From NCBI RefSeq assembly GCF_013373865.1, contig NC_050468.1:11284510-11348509 (forward strand): DNA of 64,000 nt, in the 5' to 3' direction. Both the position numbers and the translations under genes were made by a program. Below are positions 37,746 through 50,520 of this stretch, in pieces. The notes under the pieces were generated by a model, which saw only the letters and a list, made by a program, of their open reading frames with translations, had not been told where the DNA came from and searched no databases. Within the stretch, counting starts at the first letter, position 1, and the number at the start of each line of letters is the position of its first letter. The DNA is from Monomorium pharaonis. Taxonomy: Eukaryota > Arthropoda > Insecta > Hymenoptera > Formicidae.

Positions 37746-39540
37746 TAGAGCTAAGCAAAGCTAAAAAAACTAACAAGAATGTGCAACACACAGAACAAAT
37801 GTAACGTAAATATCACGATCACCAAACGTTAGCCGTCTGCTACCATATTTGAACAAAATTTGACAGTCAATTGCGTTCGCACTGTTTTCAAATCTGAATC
37901 ACTGTCGTACTCCACATGAGTAGAGAGAACACGTACACTGAAGATGCGTTCGAGGAACAGCGCAAAGCAGCGCTGTCGAATCAATCTATCTTTATCGTTT
38001 ATTAAATGTAAAACAAGGATAGAATGATGCGATAGCGCTGATAGCGCGTTCGGAGAAACGAACGTGTTATGAAAAAAACCTCTCAGATAGCAAGGTGTCT
38101 GAATATTCTTCAGAACATGTACTGCTATGTATATTTTGGTGATACACGATTAAAAGTGTACTTTGCTAGCATGTTGCTCGCAATATATATCATATATAAA
38201 TAAATGTTATCAGAATGGCTGAGTTAGCATTTTGTTGGCTTTCACGATATAATAATTTTGGGTAGCAACTTGTCAACGGGTTACCAGTAAAAGTTTTAAC
38301 TTTGAAATCGTCATTATTAAAATTTGTGCTTTGCCGTTACTATAATAATTTTAATTAATAGAATTACATAATATTGTTATATTAACAACGCAAGATAATT
38401 TTAATGCTGATTGTCTTGTCGTTACACTGACAATACATATACACATTGTTGCTTGCGTCCAGAGCCGTCTTAACCGCGTGTGCAGAGTGTGCGCCGTTCA
38501 CGGGCGGCAGGATACAACGGACGGCAAATTTTCATTAATAGTAGAATTTGTGGATAGACTAAAATAATGTTTGTTATAAAAATATATAACATTTTTCAAA
38601 CTCGAGTGTCAGAAACAAGATATCAAAACAGTGGCACTATCTATTGAAATTGGCTCAAGTCAATATAAAGTCTCGTCTATAATGAGTTGTTAGTCGCTGG
38701 TCGTAAGAAATTTAACCAATCATCGTTTATTTTTCTCTAAGATCAACTGTGATTTCTTACGACCAACGACTAACGACTCATTGTATGGTACGAGGTATAA
38801 AGTCTCGTCTACAGAAGTTGCAAACAGCCACTTACGACTGGCGTATATGAGTATTGATCTCCATTAAATTGAAAAATTAATATTATATTTGTCTTTCTGA
38901 TTTTTTAATATACATATATATTTTTTTCATTGTTTCTTATTTTGTACCTATTTAAATAAATATATGATTGTTAAAAAATTGCTGCTTATTTATATAAAAA
39001 GTTTTTTCTACCGTGTTTAATTCAACAAAATTATATTTACATTATAGATTTAGAAATCCTCCAAAATAAAATATTTGCAATACTTATATAAAGTAAATAT
39101 AAAATATACCATCGTCTAGATTGAGAAATTTATGCTAAAAATAAACAAAAATTTAGAAATTATGGTACTTTTACTCATTCTAAATAAAAAATGGCGTGTA
39201 GAACTGTCACGTCATAACAATAATTGTTTGATATAAAAGATCTGCACTGTATTCATGAAATTCGAAATTCTAGACACGTAGGTAACAGGGACAAACAATG
39301 TTTTTAAAATTAAACTTTAATGCCAAATTAAGACAAAATTGTTCTACGAAAATTTAGATTACATACAAGAAATCATATTTTCAACGAGAAGCAGGTGACA
39401 TCTACTAATTATTACATCGTTTATCAAGTAAAAAATTTTAATATCTAAAATTTTGATAGGACAATATGTCAATATGTTGTCTTACACTACATTAAATGAA
39501 GTAAAAAATAAATATAGTTTTATTTTTTAAAAAAGATTTA
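37746..39540. other. Intergenic region between receptors B and C
   Basis: It contains a small palindrome (38680-38786) and, near 38460, a GC-richer stretch AGAGCCGTCTTAACC that resembles a hAT-type terminus. No open coding segment with a recognisable domain is seen on either strand. Confidence 0.4.
38680..38786. repeat. Inverted repeat flanked by a 16-bp direct repeat
   Basis: AATGAGTTGTTAGTCGCTGG and its near-complement near 38768-38785 face each other around a TAAACGATGATTGG-type spacer. TATAAAGTCTCGTCTA occurs at 38664-38679 and again at 38796-38811. It may be a small MITE with an unusually long flanking duplication. Confidence 0.5.
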
Positions 39541-39620
39541 CAGTTTTTAAACAGGTTTTAAAAAACTCCAAATATGCTACGGCGACATTCTATTAATATT
39601 GTAGGTATCCTGAAATATTT
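39541..39620 (-). pseudogene. Relic of PTP D2 C-terminus belonging to receptor C
   Basis: On the minus strand, a TTTCAG acceptor-like site is followed by GATACCTACAATATT and GTAGCATATTTGGAGTTTTTTAA. This parallels the last exon of receptor B (EYLYDAVATYLEFFETY) but contains TAA and TAG and small indels. It is the only trace of the phosphatase between here and the tail exon of C, so the catalytic exons were deleted and the end then decayed. Confidence 0.65.
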
Positions 39621-39713
39621 AATAATATTTTAAATTATTTTCTACATGTTACACATTTTCTGATGCTTCGTGATAACAATTGGCGACACTGAAATAATTA
39701 TCTTCAATAAAAA

Positions 39714-42700
39714 TTATTTGTCAGACAGATTTGGCAGATCTTCCTTTGAATTCGATATTAAAGATTCTATTACACATGCAGATTTGTTTTCCGGTAAAGC
39801 GATTTCATTTTGTATTAACTGTTTAATTCGTTTTTGTTTCTTTCTGCAAAAAAACATAAATTTATATTTAATCTATTTATCATTACCTTTTAAAAGTTAG
39901 TAATATTTTTATACATTGTTGCGCTCGTTAGATGGGTCAGCTGTCTTGGTCGATCAATATATTAATTTTTAAAAAAAGTGTTGTTAACTGTTGTGAGCTT
40001 GACAACGCTCTTTTTAAAAATCAATATATCGATCGGCCAAGACAGCTGACCCATCTGACGGGCGCAACAATGTGTAAAAATACTGCTAACTTTTAAAAGC
40101 TAATTAAAGCAAAAGATAACAAAAAGTTGTATTACCTTCGATACAAATAAAAAGCTGTTCCTAATACGACAAATAATAATATAATAGGCACCATCCACGC
40201 TACATAATGCATTGATAGAATTGAAGCATCATCGACATGGATCAATTTTGTAAGCATGATCGGCTTAAATTTTGAATTACAGATTGAATTTTGTTCGATT
40301 ACAATAATCACAATTTCGTATAGTCCTTTAGATTTTAATGGACAATTAATTGCATTGCCATAAATTCTATTATCGCCAATTTTGAATTGTCCACCAGCTA
40401 GCTCACTGGTCTGTCACAATTAAAAGTAAAAATATTAGATTCTACATATATACATACGTAAATGTTATATTGTTATTATTTTGCTACTACATATAGAATT
40501 TGCCCAATTATTTCGTATACTTACTGAAACTTCAGCAGCTTGCCAAGCATTTTCGTACATTTTCACACCTGCTCGCTCTCGTAAATCCTTTGGCACTTCC
40601 GAATATTGTTTGCAAGAATTAGGACCTTTTACAATGATGTGCATCATGCTGTCTTGAGTGTCGTTTAAAACAGAAGGTATATTTAATAATACCGTAGAAT
40701 TTGAGTTGTCTACCATAACATCAAGAACGCCGTCAAAAACTGTGGTTGAAGGTGTACAAATGTTCACGAACTTTGTATTGCTAGACTTATTCGCAACTGT
40801 TACAGCTTGAAGATAGATGATGTATTGCGTTGATGGGAATAAATATAATCGCTCACTGTAGTTACGCATATATTGTGTCACTGAGAATTCAAGTACTTCG
40901 TTCCTTAGTGATCGAGAAAAACTTTTTTTCAAATTTGAAGAGATTTCTTGTATTCGAATGCGAAAAGATTTAAGATGACCACCTGTCTTCCAAGGATGAA
41001 GCCAATTTAAATCAATTATGCTGTCATTACTGACAGTAAAGGTGTAATTGTCAGGTGCATCTGGCGCTAAAAAATGTAATCCGAATGTAATATTATATTA
41101 CATTAATAGAGTAATAAAACAAATTTGCAATATTTTAAGGAATTTTACAAAGCAACTAAATAATTATTTATTGCAAATAAATTAAATATTTATAATATAT
41201 AAAACAAGAAAAAATTTCTTAGCATTTTTTGAAAATAAACAGATGTTTACAGCAAAGATATGTTAGACGCATGGAAGAAGAGATGAAAGATCATAAAATA
41301 TAATAATGTTCTATATTAGTAGATGAGTATAATTAATTTTGTGAGTTTAAAGAAGTTTATGTATATATATAGAAAAAAGATAATGTTGAATCAACAACAT
41401 CAATGCAGTTAAAATTTATTTTATTAATTTTAATATACTATTAATTGGATTAAGAACGTTATGGTTTTCTTTTATAAATTGAAATAAAAATTTGACATTA
41501 CAAATAAATTAACAGCATATGTTTGTAGCAGTAATGTCAAATATTTAATTAATTTAACAATATTTCTTTCTCAAACTTTAGTATATACTAAGCTTATAAA
41601 TTCTTAGAATTATTAATTGTACTTAAATTTTTTACTTGTATTAAGAAGCATATCTTCGGTCACAGAAGCCGGAAGTCCTGGTTCAGTAACGTTCATGTTA
41701 TATGCAAAAACCTATGACATGTATATTTGTGTATGTATATACATGTATATGTATAATACATATTATTATACAATATGTATATAAAATATGTATACATATA
41801 ATACAATATATACAATAACCAATACTGATACATTACTTTTGAAAAAAATTATATTTCTTAAACAAAAAGTAAGATAATTATTCCGAATCTATCATTCAAT
41901 AGGTTGTAAATTTTTTAGCAATTTTTCTATCAATCTTTTAATAATATAACAAGTATTATTTGTACTTAAAAAAAGCTCTAACAAAATTATAAACAAAAAA
42001 TGTAATAATAAAAAAGGCCATACTTCCGAAAACGATATACCTCCGATTTTTTTTTAACTGTGTATTCTTACGTATTTTGGCGCGCTGATTACGAATACAA
42101 TAGTGAAAATTGGCGCAAATTTGATTTTTATAGCGCAAACCATAAGAAAATCATAAAAATCATAATTTTTTTTATTTCCGTAAATAATGGGAATTAAAAA
42201 AAATACTTTAGATAAAAGTTGTAGATCTCATTAAAATACATATTTTATATTTTATTGATTTTTGCTATAAAGAACAATAGTTTTTGAGAAAAATGACGTT
42301 AAATGTTTAAAACTTTATAAAACTCATCTAACACAATTCGAGTTTATTAGTTAATTTTATTAGTTAATAATGGAAAGGGGTGCGACAAAGCCTCTCCTTC
42401 GTCTATGTGTTTCCTGTACTACATTTGCGACTTTCCATGCGTAGCGAGGTCTACTCTAAATTAATTAAATATAAAGTGTTTATACTTAATAATTGTAGCT
42501 AAATCTCATATGCTTTTTTATTTCATTTTATTTTACTTGTATGCCGTGTACTACTATTTCATTGACAAATATGCCAACTTAACTAAACTTAACTAAATAT
42601 CAATAATATATCCTCTATTGCTTCAATTATTCAGTTTGTAAAACAAAAGAATATATTTTTTTGCTTTAAAAGTTAATATATGTATATATATATTCAGAAA

Positions 42701-45700
42701 CAAGCATTTTTTAAGCCTCAATTTTACTGACTTTAAGTCGTCGTATTTTTGAGACTTTTAACTTTTGACCATATGCCTGTAAATTTTTTATCAATACTAT
42801 CTAGACTACAACGTATTTAAATTTCAGCCAATTTGACCAAAGCCGGTTTTAAAATGTGCAGGGCCCTTTTAGCACGTTAAAGCTGAGACACTATTTCTTT
42901 TTTTTCAAACAACAATTATGTAGATCAACAATTTAAGTAACTTATTTTTTTATTAATATTAATAAAGTGAAACGTTTACGTACGAAAAATAAGGTTGTAC
43001 TGCTTTAGAAGACTTATATCAATATTAGAGAACTTTCTTTATTATTTTACCTTAATTGTTTGAGAGAGTAGATTCGTAGGAGAATTTGTGTTTTGCACAA
43101 CTTTGCAGATGTAATCGTTCCACAAATCACAAGATTCGTTGAGTTGAACTTTAATATTCGAACAAAGTATATTATATTTGTTACATAACTCAATATTATA
43201 ATCACGTAATATTCCGTTGAGAGGTGGACGAGGGCTTTGCCATCTGAGATATATCATTTGACGAGTGTCAATCTCAACAATCTCCAAATTAGTTACTTTA
43301 GGTGGAGCTGTTTTAATTATATTATAATTATAGTTATAGTCATAGAAAAAAAAATTATGAAGCAATCCACATACAATACAAAATATTCCAGCAATATTGT
43401 AAAAAATTTGCAAACTTGCTGCAACATTGTTGAAATATTGTGTTGAAATATTTTCTGCTACATAGCAATTTTAAGTTTTACCTGTTGGAGGAGTTTTAAA
43501 CTCAAATTTTTGATAAGCGGTAGTATTTTCTTTACTCTTGTAATTTCTTATTACGTACAGTTTTACTAAGTATCGTTCAAGACCGTTTAATTTTGGATAC
43601 AAATAATCCAAATTGAAATAGGTGAAAGCAGTCATTTTTGTTACATTATAATATTTAACAGCGTTACTAATGCCTTGTATTTTTATTCTGGCTTTAAGAG
43701 GTCCCAAAATTGTGGTGCAATCTGCGGGCGGACTCCATAACAATTTCCAGCCTTCTAGTCTCAATTGACTGAATACTTCTGACGGTATCTCTATAAAATT
43801 ATTGATTTTTATTTGTTTTGTCTTTTAAACAAAAACATATTTTTAAAAACATACATTTTAAAGAATAATATTATACTTATGAATGTAATTATTCATGTTT
43901 GCTTATTACATAAAATACCGATATATTACCAAAAGTTTTTAAAATTAATAAATTATTAATTTAATTAATTTAATTAATAAATTATTAATTTAATTAATTA
44001 ACGTTTTTTATGTCTGCAGCCTTAACAATTATTCTAGTAAATAATATAATATAGATTTACCGGATTCTGCTGTTTTAAAGATTGCCTCTGCAAATAAGCT
44101 GAAATGTTGTGAATTATGAGCTATGACTTTCGCACTATAAGATGCATATGGATGTAAATCCGAAATTGTGATCGTTGTCTCTGTTGTAAATTTTGTAATA
44201 ATGTGCTTATCTAGAGTAGATAATTTTAGATCTGTACACCCATAGTATTTATTAATCTGAAATTAAAACAAATTATTTATTTATATTATATTAAATATAT
44301 TTAATGTATGTTAAAACAAAAAATCTATAATTAAGTGTATGCATGTAATCTTAACATTTCCGTTTAATTTTTAATATTTTTATGGGATTCTCTAACAAAT
44401 AATAATTGTACTAGAATTAATTAATTTTAAATTAAATAATATTAATTAATTTTAAACAGTAATCAATTTTCTTATATACGTATAACATTATTATACCTCT
44501 AATATTACTTCATATCGCACTATTTCTCCGTTTGGTTGATTTGAAGGGTTCCAAATTAAAGTGACTTGTGACATCTTAGTTGATGGGACTGTAGATATTT
44601 GTAAAATATAATTAACCCAAATACAATATTATCCAATCTTATATGCAAACAATTTTTTTTACATCTTTAAGCTGCAATTAAACTTACTGTCTTCAAGCGT
44701 ACGAATTTTTTGATGAAATAGCATGTTATCTTTGTGAAATATGATTACATCAAAAAAAGTGTACGACGGCAACTCTTGCACTTTATATGGAAAAGATGGA
44801 GCTGATATAGAAACGACTTCCTCATTTGTATTTACTTTACGAATTATCAGATTATACCAACTTGGCGGACATGAATATAATTGCTGTAGTAAGACATATA
44901 AAATATAAGCATTTTTATCTTAAAATACTATTAAATATACATATAAATAAGTTATGTGCAATAAATTAAAAAAATTTAAAGCAAATTTAACATAAAATGT
45001 GTACATACATGGATTTGCCACTCAATTACCATGCCATTTTCTTCGGGAATCACATCAAAATTTTCAGCTGCTACAATATAAAAAATTATTATGAAAAATG
45101 TAACGTGCTTTAGATTACATAAAATACTAAAATATTTCTAATAATTATTAATTGACAACAATACAGTAATAGCTTCTTTCCGCACAGAAATGTATTTTAC
45201 AATTATTTTATTTTTTTATTATTTTATATATAAACGCATGTAAAAGTAAAGTTTTTCTGCACAATAAAATAATAATCATCTTGAATAATACTTTTAACGT
45301 ACATATTTCATTAAAAATAATAAAATTAAAAATTGTAAATTATGAGGTAGCTGTTATTAATATTATTAATAAATTAGTAAATTGTTAACAATAAATAATA
45401 TAAACATTGTGCAAACTTAATTAATACATCAACTCACGGTTACACTTAGTCTCAGCTACTCGCCACTCGCTTTGTACTTGCGTGCCAGAAATGTCCAAGC
45501 TTAAACCGATATGATAAGTAGCACCAGGTTCTACATTCTCAAAATGCTCTGTCAAGTGTGTCATATTTCGAAATAATTTCTTCCATGATGGTTGCTTGTA
45601 TTTGATGTGTTCCTGTAAAAAAAATTATGAAATTAATTTCTTGATTTTATGTATGATTAAATATTAAACGATATCTAGTATTTATATTAATTGGAAATTT

Positions 45701-48700
45701 TTTATAATTTTCATACACGCTTATACAAATTCTTATTACTTTTAAATAATAAAAAAAAAGTTAAATTAATGTTACTTGAATGACGAATGAATAAAGAATT
45801 GATTTTTCTTCGTATTCATCCTTCCATGTTATAGGAACCACGGCCCAAATACTTGTCTCGCTTGTTGAGACCGTAGGTGCATTGGGTTTGTTTATGCCTG
45901 TAAAATGATCGATGTATTTCTACACTTGCATTTAATAATAAATATTTAATAAATACAATGTAAAAACAACATGTGTGTAGCACGTAAAAGATTATTACTT
46001 ATTTGACATAAAGGTGGTATGTATATTTTAGTACTGTCGCCTTTATAACACATTTCATCAATACACATTCCAGTTGCTTTATTGCACTCTTCATTGGCTC
46101 TTATGTAGAAACATGTACCACATGTCTTTTTGCAGCCATGACCATATTTAGTTGAATCACAAGCTGAAAGACCAAGTATTATTTTTAAAAGTTTTACATC
46201 TTATAAAAAAAATAATATTAGCAACATTAAGAATTATTTACGCGTAGAACATGTATCTCCTATAAAACCTGGAGCACACGTGCAACCATTTTCGTAACAA
46301 ATTTCGGTTTCTTTACAATTAACGTCACTGCCCAGATCAGATTCGCAAGAAACCAAGCATTGCGGTCCAATCCTTCCTTGAGGACAGTTTGCGTCTTCTT
46401 AAAAAATATGTACTTATATTTATATTTTAGTATACTTTTTCTAAAGTGTTCATTAAAAAAAATAGTTAACGTTTTCAAAATTTAATTATAATAAGTAATG
46501 TAATTACCCAGATTTATATTTAAATCTACAGGCGATATAGTATTCACGACAACATGTTTATCATAAGATAATTTTTGGCATGTCACTTCCGGCCAAAAAT
46601 AGCCAAACTCTACATCCCAGTCGTAACTAGAAAATATAACACCTTTCCTCAAAGCTTCTAAAAATAATAAGATAAGTTACAAATATATACAAAAAAAATT
46701 GAAAACTTTTGACACCATTTGATGAACATGCTAAGTAAATAATTTGTAAATGACATTAAGAAGAAATTCTAAATGTAATGAGAAAGTAAGAATATTAAAT
46801 AATTTGCACCATTTTGCGGGCACTGACGAACGTTCGCTATCGCCCACAATGGATTTGAGCTATGATTATTAAGTTTAGGAATTAATTTAATAATTATTTT
46901 ACTATAAGTATTAGAATCTATGATTGAAGAATTTTTCTTGATTTCGACAGATTGCCACATAGGTAAGCCATGAACCGCAGATTTTGTTGAGCCTTTTACT
47001 ATTACTTTTACCAATTCTTCATTATTCGTGGAATCAAGCAATGTTACGTGGGCATCACATTCGGCGCAGAGGCCAATTAATAATTGTACGCATATCATTT
47101 CGTTATTAAGTTGAAAGATGGGACTTGTTAAAACTGCATTTTCCACAGTTGTATGTAGAAAATAATCTGAAACATATTCATACATAAAATGTTTTCCTTA
47201 TTACCAATATAATTAATATTCAATGAAGTAATATTTGATTGATAAAAATTTGTTAAAAATTTACACCTACATAAATGAAGTCGTATCAACATCGCCGTGT
47301 CGCTTCTAATAAATAAGTAGTAATTATTGCTTGAATGTCCTTTCTCGTCTGTATACGTCAAAATAATTTTATCAGTATCATAAATAATTATTTTCCGCAT
47401 CTCAGCATTCCATGTAATAATAAACGTTCGCCATTCACTTTCTGACAGTGGTGTATGCTATAATAATTATTAATTAATTATTAATAAATTTTAAATCGCC
47501 TCACGGTCTATGTCGGATCTTAGTGATGTTATTAAATTTAATTTTCATTTTTCTTAGCTTTTTTATTTATTTAAACTGCGCGCCGATAAGGTTCGTCAGA
47601 CTTAAGACGCAGTAACCAAGCTAAATTTTGATGCTTGAGAGTATCTTAAAATCTCCCCTTTCCACCTGTCCCAAAAAACTGTATATTAATTTATTGCGAA
47701 AAACAATACTTCAGCTGGGGTTCGAACCCGGATCTCTTATTCCGTGCGAGCGTCCTAGCCAATTTGACCACCAAGACAGGTGGGAAGGGGGGATTTTAAG
47801 ATGCTCTCGAGCATCAAAATTTAGTAATTTGGTTACTGCGTCTTAAGTCTGACGAACTTTATCGGCGCGCAGTTTAAATAAATAAAAAAGCTAAGAAAAA
47901 TTAAAATTAAATTTAATAACATCACTAAGATCCGTTAAAAGCGTCGGAGTGACTGATGTCCACCTCTCTATATAACTAAAGTTTACGTAGTAAAAATTTA
48001 ATTATTTTTAATATTTATTTGTGCACTTAGCATAAAATATGATTGTCTTTTTGCACTAAAAAGTTAACGAACATATTACTTATAAAATAAAATCTAGTGA
48101 TACAGAGAGCATAAAAAATGATAAACATTTTTATTGCACTGTATATGTTTTATTTATACATATTTGTATTTTATATATATATTTAAAGTAATAAATTAAA
48201 ATACATAAATATATTAAAGGTGTATATTAATTTTTACTGATAAAATAATTTACAATCTTTTTTTAAAAATAAAATAAAAAGAGTAGAAACGTCAATTTTA
48301 AAGATTTTTCTATAACAATGTTACAATTAAAATATTTACTAAACAACAGAGACTTCTCGATTTTTGTTAATACAGATCGCCAGTCAAACGTTTTATCAAT
48401 AAAACGTTAGCAGAATGCGTGCTCAGATAAGTTCAGTTTGCTACATTTTCCGATCAAATCTGTTACCAATCTATTAACATTCTGTTATAATTTAAATATT
48501 TTCTAACTGACTTACTGGATTGTCTTTCAATAGATACTGATTTTGAGAAAATATAGAGAGATTACGTAAATGTAAAAATCCTACAACTTTAAGCAAAAAA
48601 AGCACAATGTATATCTATTTACCTTAAAAGAACTTTGTGCATTTCTGCATTCTGAATGTTCCGGGGGCTCTTTTCCGAGTTCAGGTATTCCCATCACACA

Positions 48701-49356
48701 CTTTCGTATAACAGACAATGTATTATTCCAACCGCCTATAAGAATCCAATAGCAAGAATCTTTGTTATAATCCTCACCGTTGCAAATCAACATGTGCATA
48801 CTGTGGGATGTACGAACTGAAAAAGCAAGCTTTATCTCCCTTTTAATAAGTTCATCTTTAAAATAATAATCAGTATTTTGAAGATTTTCGTATTGTTTAA
48901 ATTCTGAAATGTATATTTAAATGTATATTACTTAAAGTTACACAAATATATAATTTGTGTAGAATATCGTAATAAATTTTATATACTGCACAATTTTTTA
49001 TTAAATTGTAAACTCTTACCTTCCCAACGTTGATCAAATACCGGACCCATAGGTGTTTTGATAGAATTTGTAATGTTCCATTCATGTTTAATCCATGATT
49101 CCAAACAGTCTTCATTTGCATTCATTTTGCAATTTATTTCACTATTGTTGAATTTATTTAAATCGTGAAATTCTGGAATAATGTATCTGACTATGATGAG
49201 TAAGTTATAATATTAAGTTATAATATTAAATGAATAAGTTTATTTATAAATCTATTGCACAAATAAGTTTAGTTGTTAACTAAATTTTGATAAAGGTTTT
49301 TAATATGTATATGTATATATTTATATATATAAAAAAAAATATCTTGCAAGAAAGAG

Positions 49357-49396
<40 letters not shown>

Positions 49397-49657
49397 AGAG
49401 AGAGAGGAAAATACAAAGATAATCATTTCAGTTTTTATATTTAATTCACCATAATTGTTTCCATGTACGGAATAATATTTATATTTCCAAATTAAATTGT
49501 AGTTCCACACAAGAGCGCTGCCATCGTCCTTTGAGAGACATATCAATTTTACTTTCTTGGAACCGTACGTATTAGATATCAATCCGCGCAATACGATTAC
49601 TTTTCCAAAAATATATAATATTTGATTCGCAAAAATAAAGATCATTAACATATCCAT
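39714..49657 (-). CDS. Receptor C: multidomain receptor without phosphatase domains
   Basis: I read 20 exons: 49657-49450, 49172-49020, 48903-48623, 47457-47271, 47166-46810, 46657-46508, 46397-46242, 46163-45999, 45897-45776, 45612-45438, 45070-45009, 44883-44688, 44588-44497, 44256-44061, 43790-43482, 43307-43051, 41711-41636, 41066-40525, 40410-40136, 39843-39714. They sum to 4089 nt, 1362 residues plus TAA. The order is signal peptide (MDMLMIFIFANQ), Methyltransf_FA-like (IGGWNNTLSVIRKC), MAM-like, EGF-like, about six FN3, and a membrane helix (HYVAWMVPIILLFVVLGTAFY), then about 42 basic and polar cytoplasmic residues ending NLSDK before TAA. Compared with A and B, exon 13 lacks 9 codons and exon 15 seems to begin 9 codons later. 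The gene looks expressible, as a receptor with no catalytic tail. Confidence 0.82.
39888..40099. mobile_element. 212-bp palindromic MITE, family 4
   Basis: The arms of about 95 bp pair almost end to end (TTGTTGCGCTCGTTAGATGG with CCATCTGACGGGCGCAACAA; GATCAATATATTAATTTTTA with its complement). It lies in the last intron of receptor C. A diverged relative lies at 63355-63500. Confidence 0.75.
42000..42900. other. Long intron of receptor C (exon 16 to 17), unannotated insert
   Basis: This 1.3-kb intron contains GGCGCGCTGATTACG near 42080 and a GC-richer patch (GCGACAAAGCCTCTCC) near 42382, both unlike the flanking AT-rich DNA and absent from gene B. They suggest old insertions. No terminal repeats or coding motif were found. 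Confidence 0.25.
47490..47940. mobile_element. Palindromic element with a tRNA-like SINE head as its loop
   Basis: The arms of about 165-180 bp are inverted copies (for example CAGACTTAAGACGCAGTAACC near 47597 against GGTTACTGCGTCTTAAGTCTG near 47832). The unpaired centre (about 47672-47775) holds a minus-strand tRNA-like unit. The element lies in the receptor C intron between exons 3 and 4. A piece of the arm recurs at 61955, ending at the assembly gap. Confidence 0.7.
47714..47778 (-). ncRNA. tRNA-derived SINE head with Pol III A and B boxes
   Basis: On the minus strand TGGTCAAATTGGCTAGG (47770-47754) fits a tRNA A box and GGGTTCGAACC (about 47729-47719) fits a B box, at tRNA-like spacing. 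The acceptor stem does not close and the anticodon region is not convincing, so this is a tRNA-derived promoter and not a functional tRNA. Confidence 0.5.
47941..48600. other. Remainder of receptor C intron 3
   Basis: AT-rich intronic DNA with no recognisable repeat ends or coding potential. Confidence 0.4.
49351..49409. repeat. (GA)n microsatellite
   Basis: A GA-rich run lies immediately downstream of exon 1 of receptor C, inside its first intron. Confidence 0.9.
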
Positions 49658-49781
49658 TGTCACTTTTTTTTGTTAACAAAAACGTGCCGTTTGTAAGACT
49701 AATGATTACTCTAATCGGAATGTATAAAACATCATAATAGAATAAAATGATAAAATAACAAAAAAATTAAATTTTTATTGA

Positions 49782-49933
49782 AATGTTTTTCACTATGTCT
49801 GTTTTAGACTGCACAATGGACAATAACTAACATAAAGGAACTGGACTTCCTTTTAGTTAATTTATGAGACTAGATTCCATATCTATTAAACACGCTCGAC
49901 GCAGGAAATGATAACTTTACAGGATGTTTAGAT
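49782..49933 (-). promoter_or_regulatory. Candidate promoter / 5' UTR of receptor C, shared with receptor A
   Basis: This is the counterpart of 9418-9590 upstream of receptor A. Shared blocks include GGAACT...CTTCCTT, GATTCC(A/G)TATCTA and AGGATGTTT. It starts about 125 bases upstream of the start codon, compared with about 365 in A. The A copy has a better TATA-like box. Shared ancestry of the duplicated unit explains the similarity; regulatory function is inference. Confidence 0.35.
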
Positions 49934-50520
49934 ATAATTTTTTTATATTAGAAAAACTTGAATGATGTTTGATACAAATATATTTTATATTCGAATGATT
50001 TCATTCCCAATAAATCACGTAAGTTAATTTTTTTCCCAAAATCACAATAAATATTTGTATATTATTTTTCAAAGATAAATTAATTGTCATTTTTTGAACA
50101 TTTTTATCAGTATAATAAAAATTTATTATTTATAAAATATTTACATGTGTAAATATAACTTTATTTTGATAATAAAATTATATTACACAATGGCTACACA
50201 GAAAAAAATGGTCCAAAGTCAATAAAGAAGTGACTTGTTTCAATTAAACGGTGTAGTTACAAGCTGCTAACCACATAAATAATACATGCAATTCATTTGT
50301 TATTTATTAAAATTTATATTATGCATAAACGAATTATGTATATAATTAAATCAATCACATATAATATTGTAATAAATACATATCAAATTGTAACAAGTCC
50401 GTTAGGATTGATTTTACATGATCATGAGTAACCAAAGCAAATAAATAATTTTAATTAATAAAAGAATTATGCTTAAATTTAAAAAAAGTTAAAGCAAAAG
50501 ATAACAAAAAGTTGCATTAC
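49934..50520. other. Spacer between receptor C and relic D
   Basis: Mostly AT-rich spacer. CACAGAAAAAAATGG at 50206 and GTTACAAGCTGCTAACCACATAA following it resemble the left half of the palindromic MITE at 18041; the right half is missing. No phosphatase-tail exon of relic D is visible here. Confidence 0.4.

Noticed and set aside
47714..47778. Functional tRNA gene
   Set aside because: A and B boxes fit, but the acceptor stem does not pair and it lies in a palindromic repeat; more likely a SINE head.
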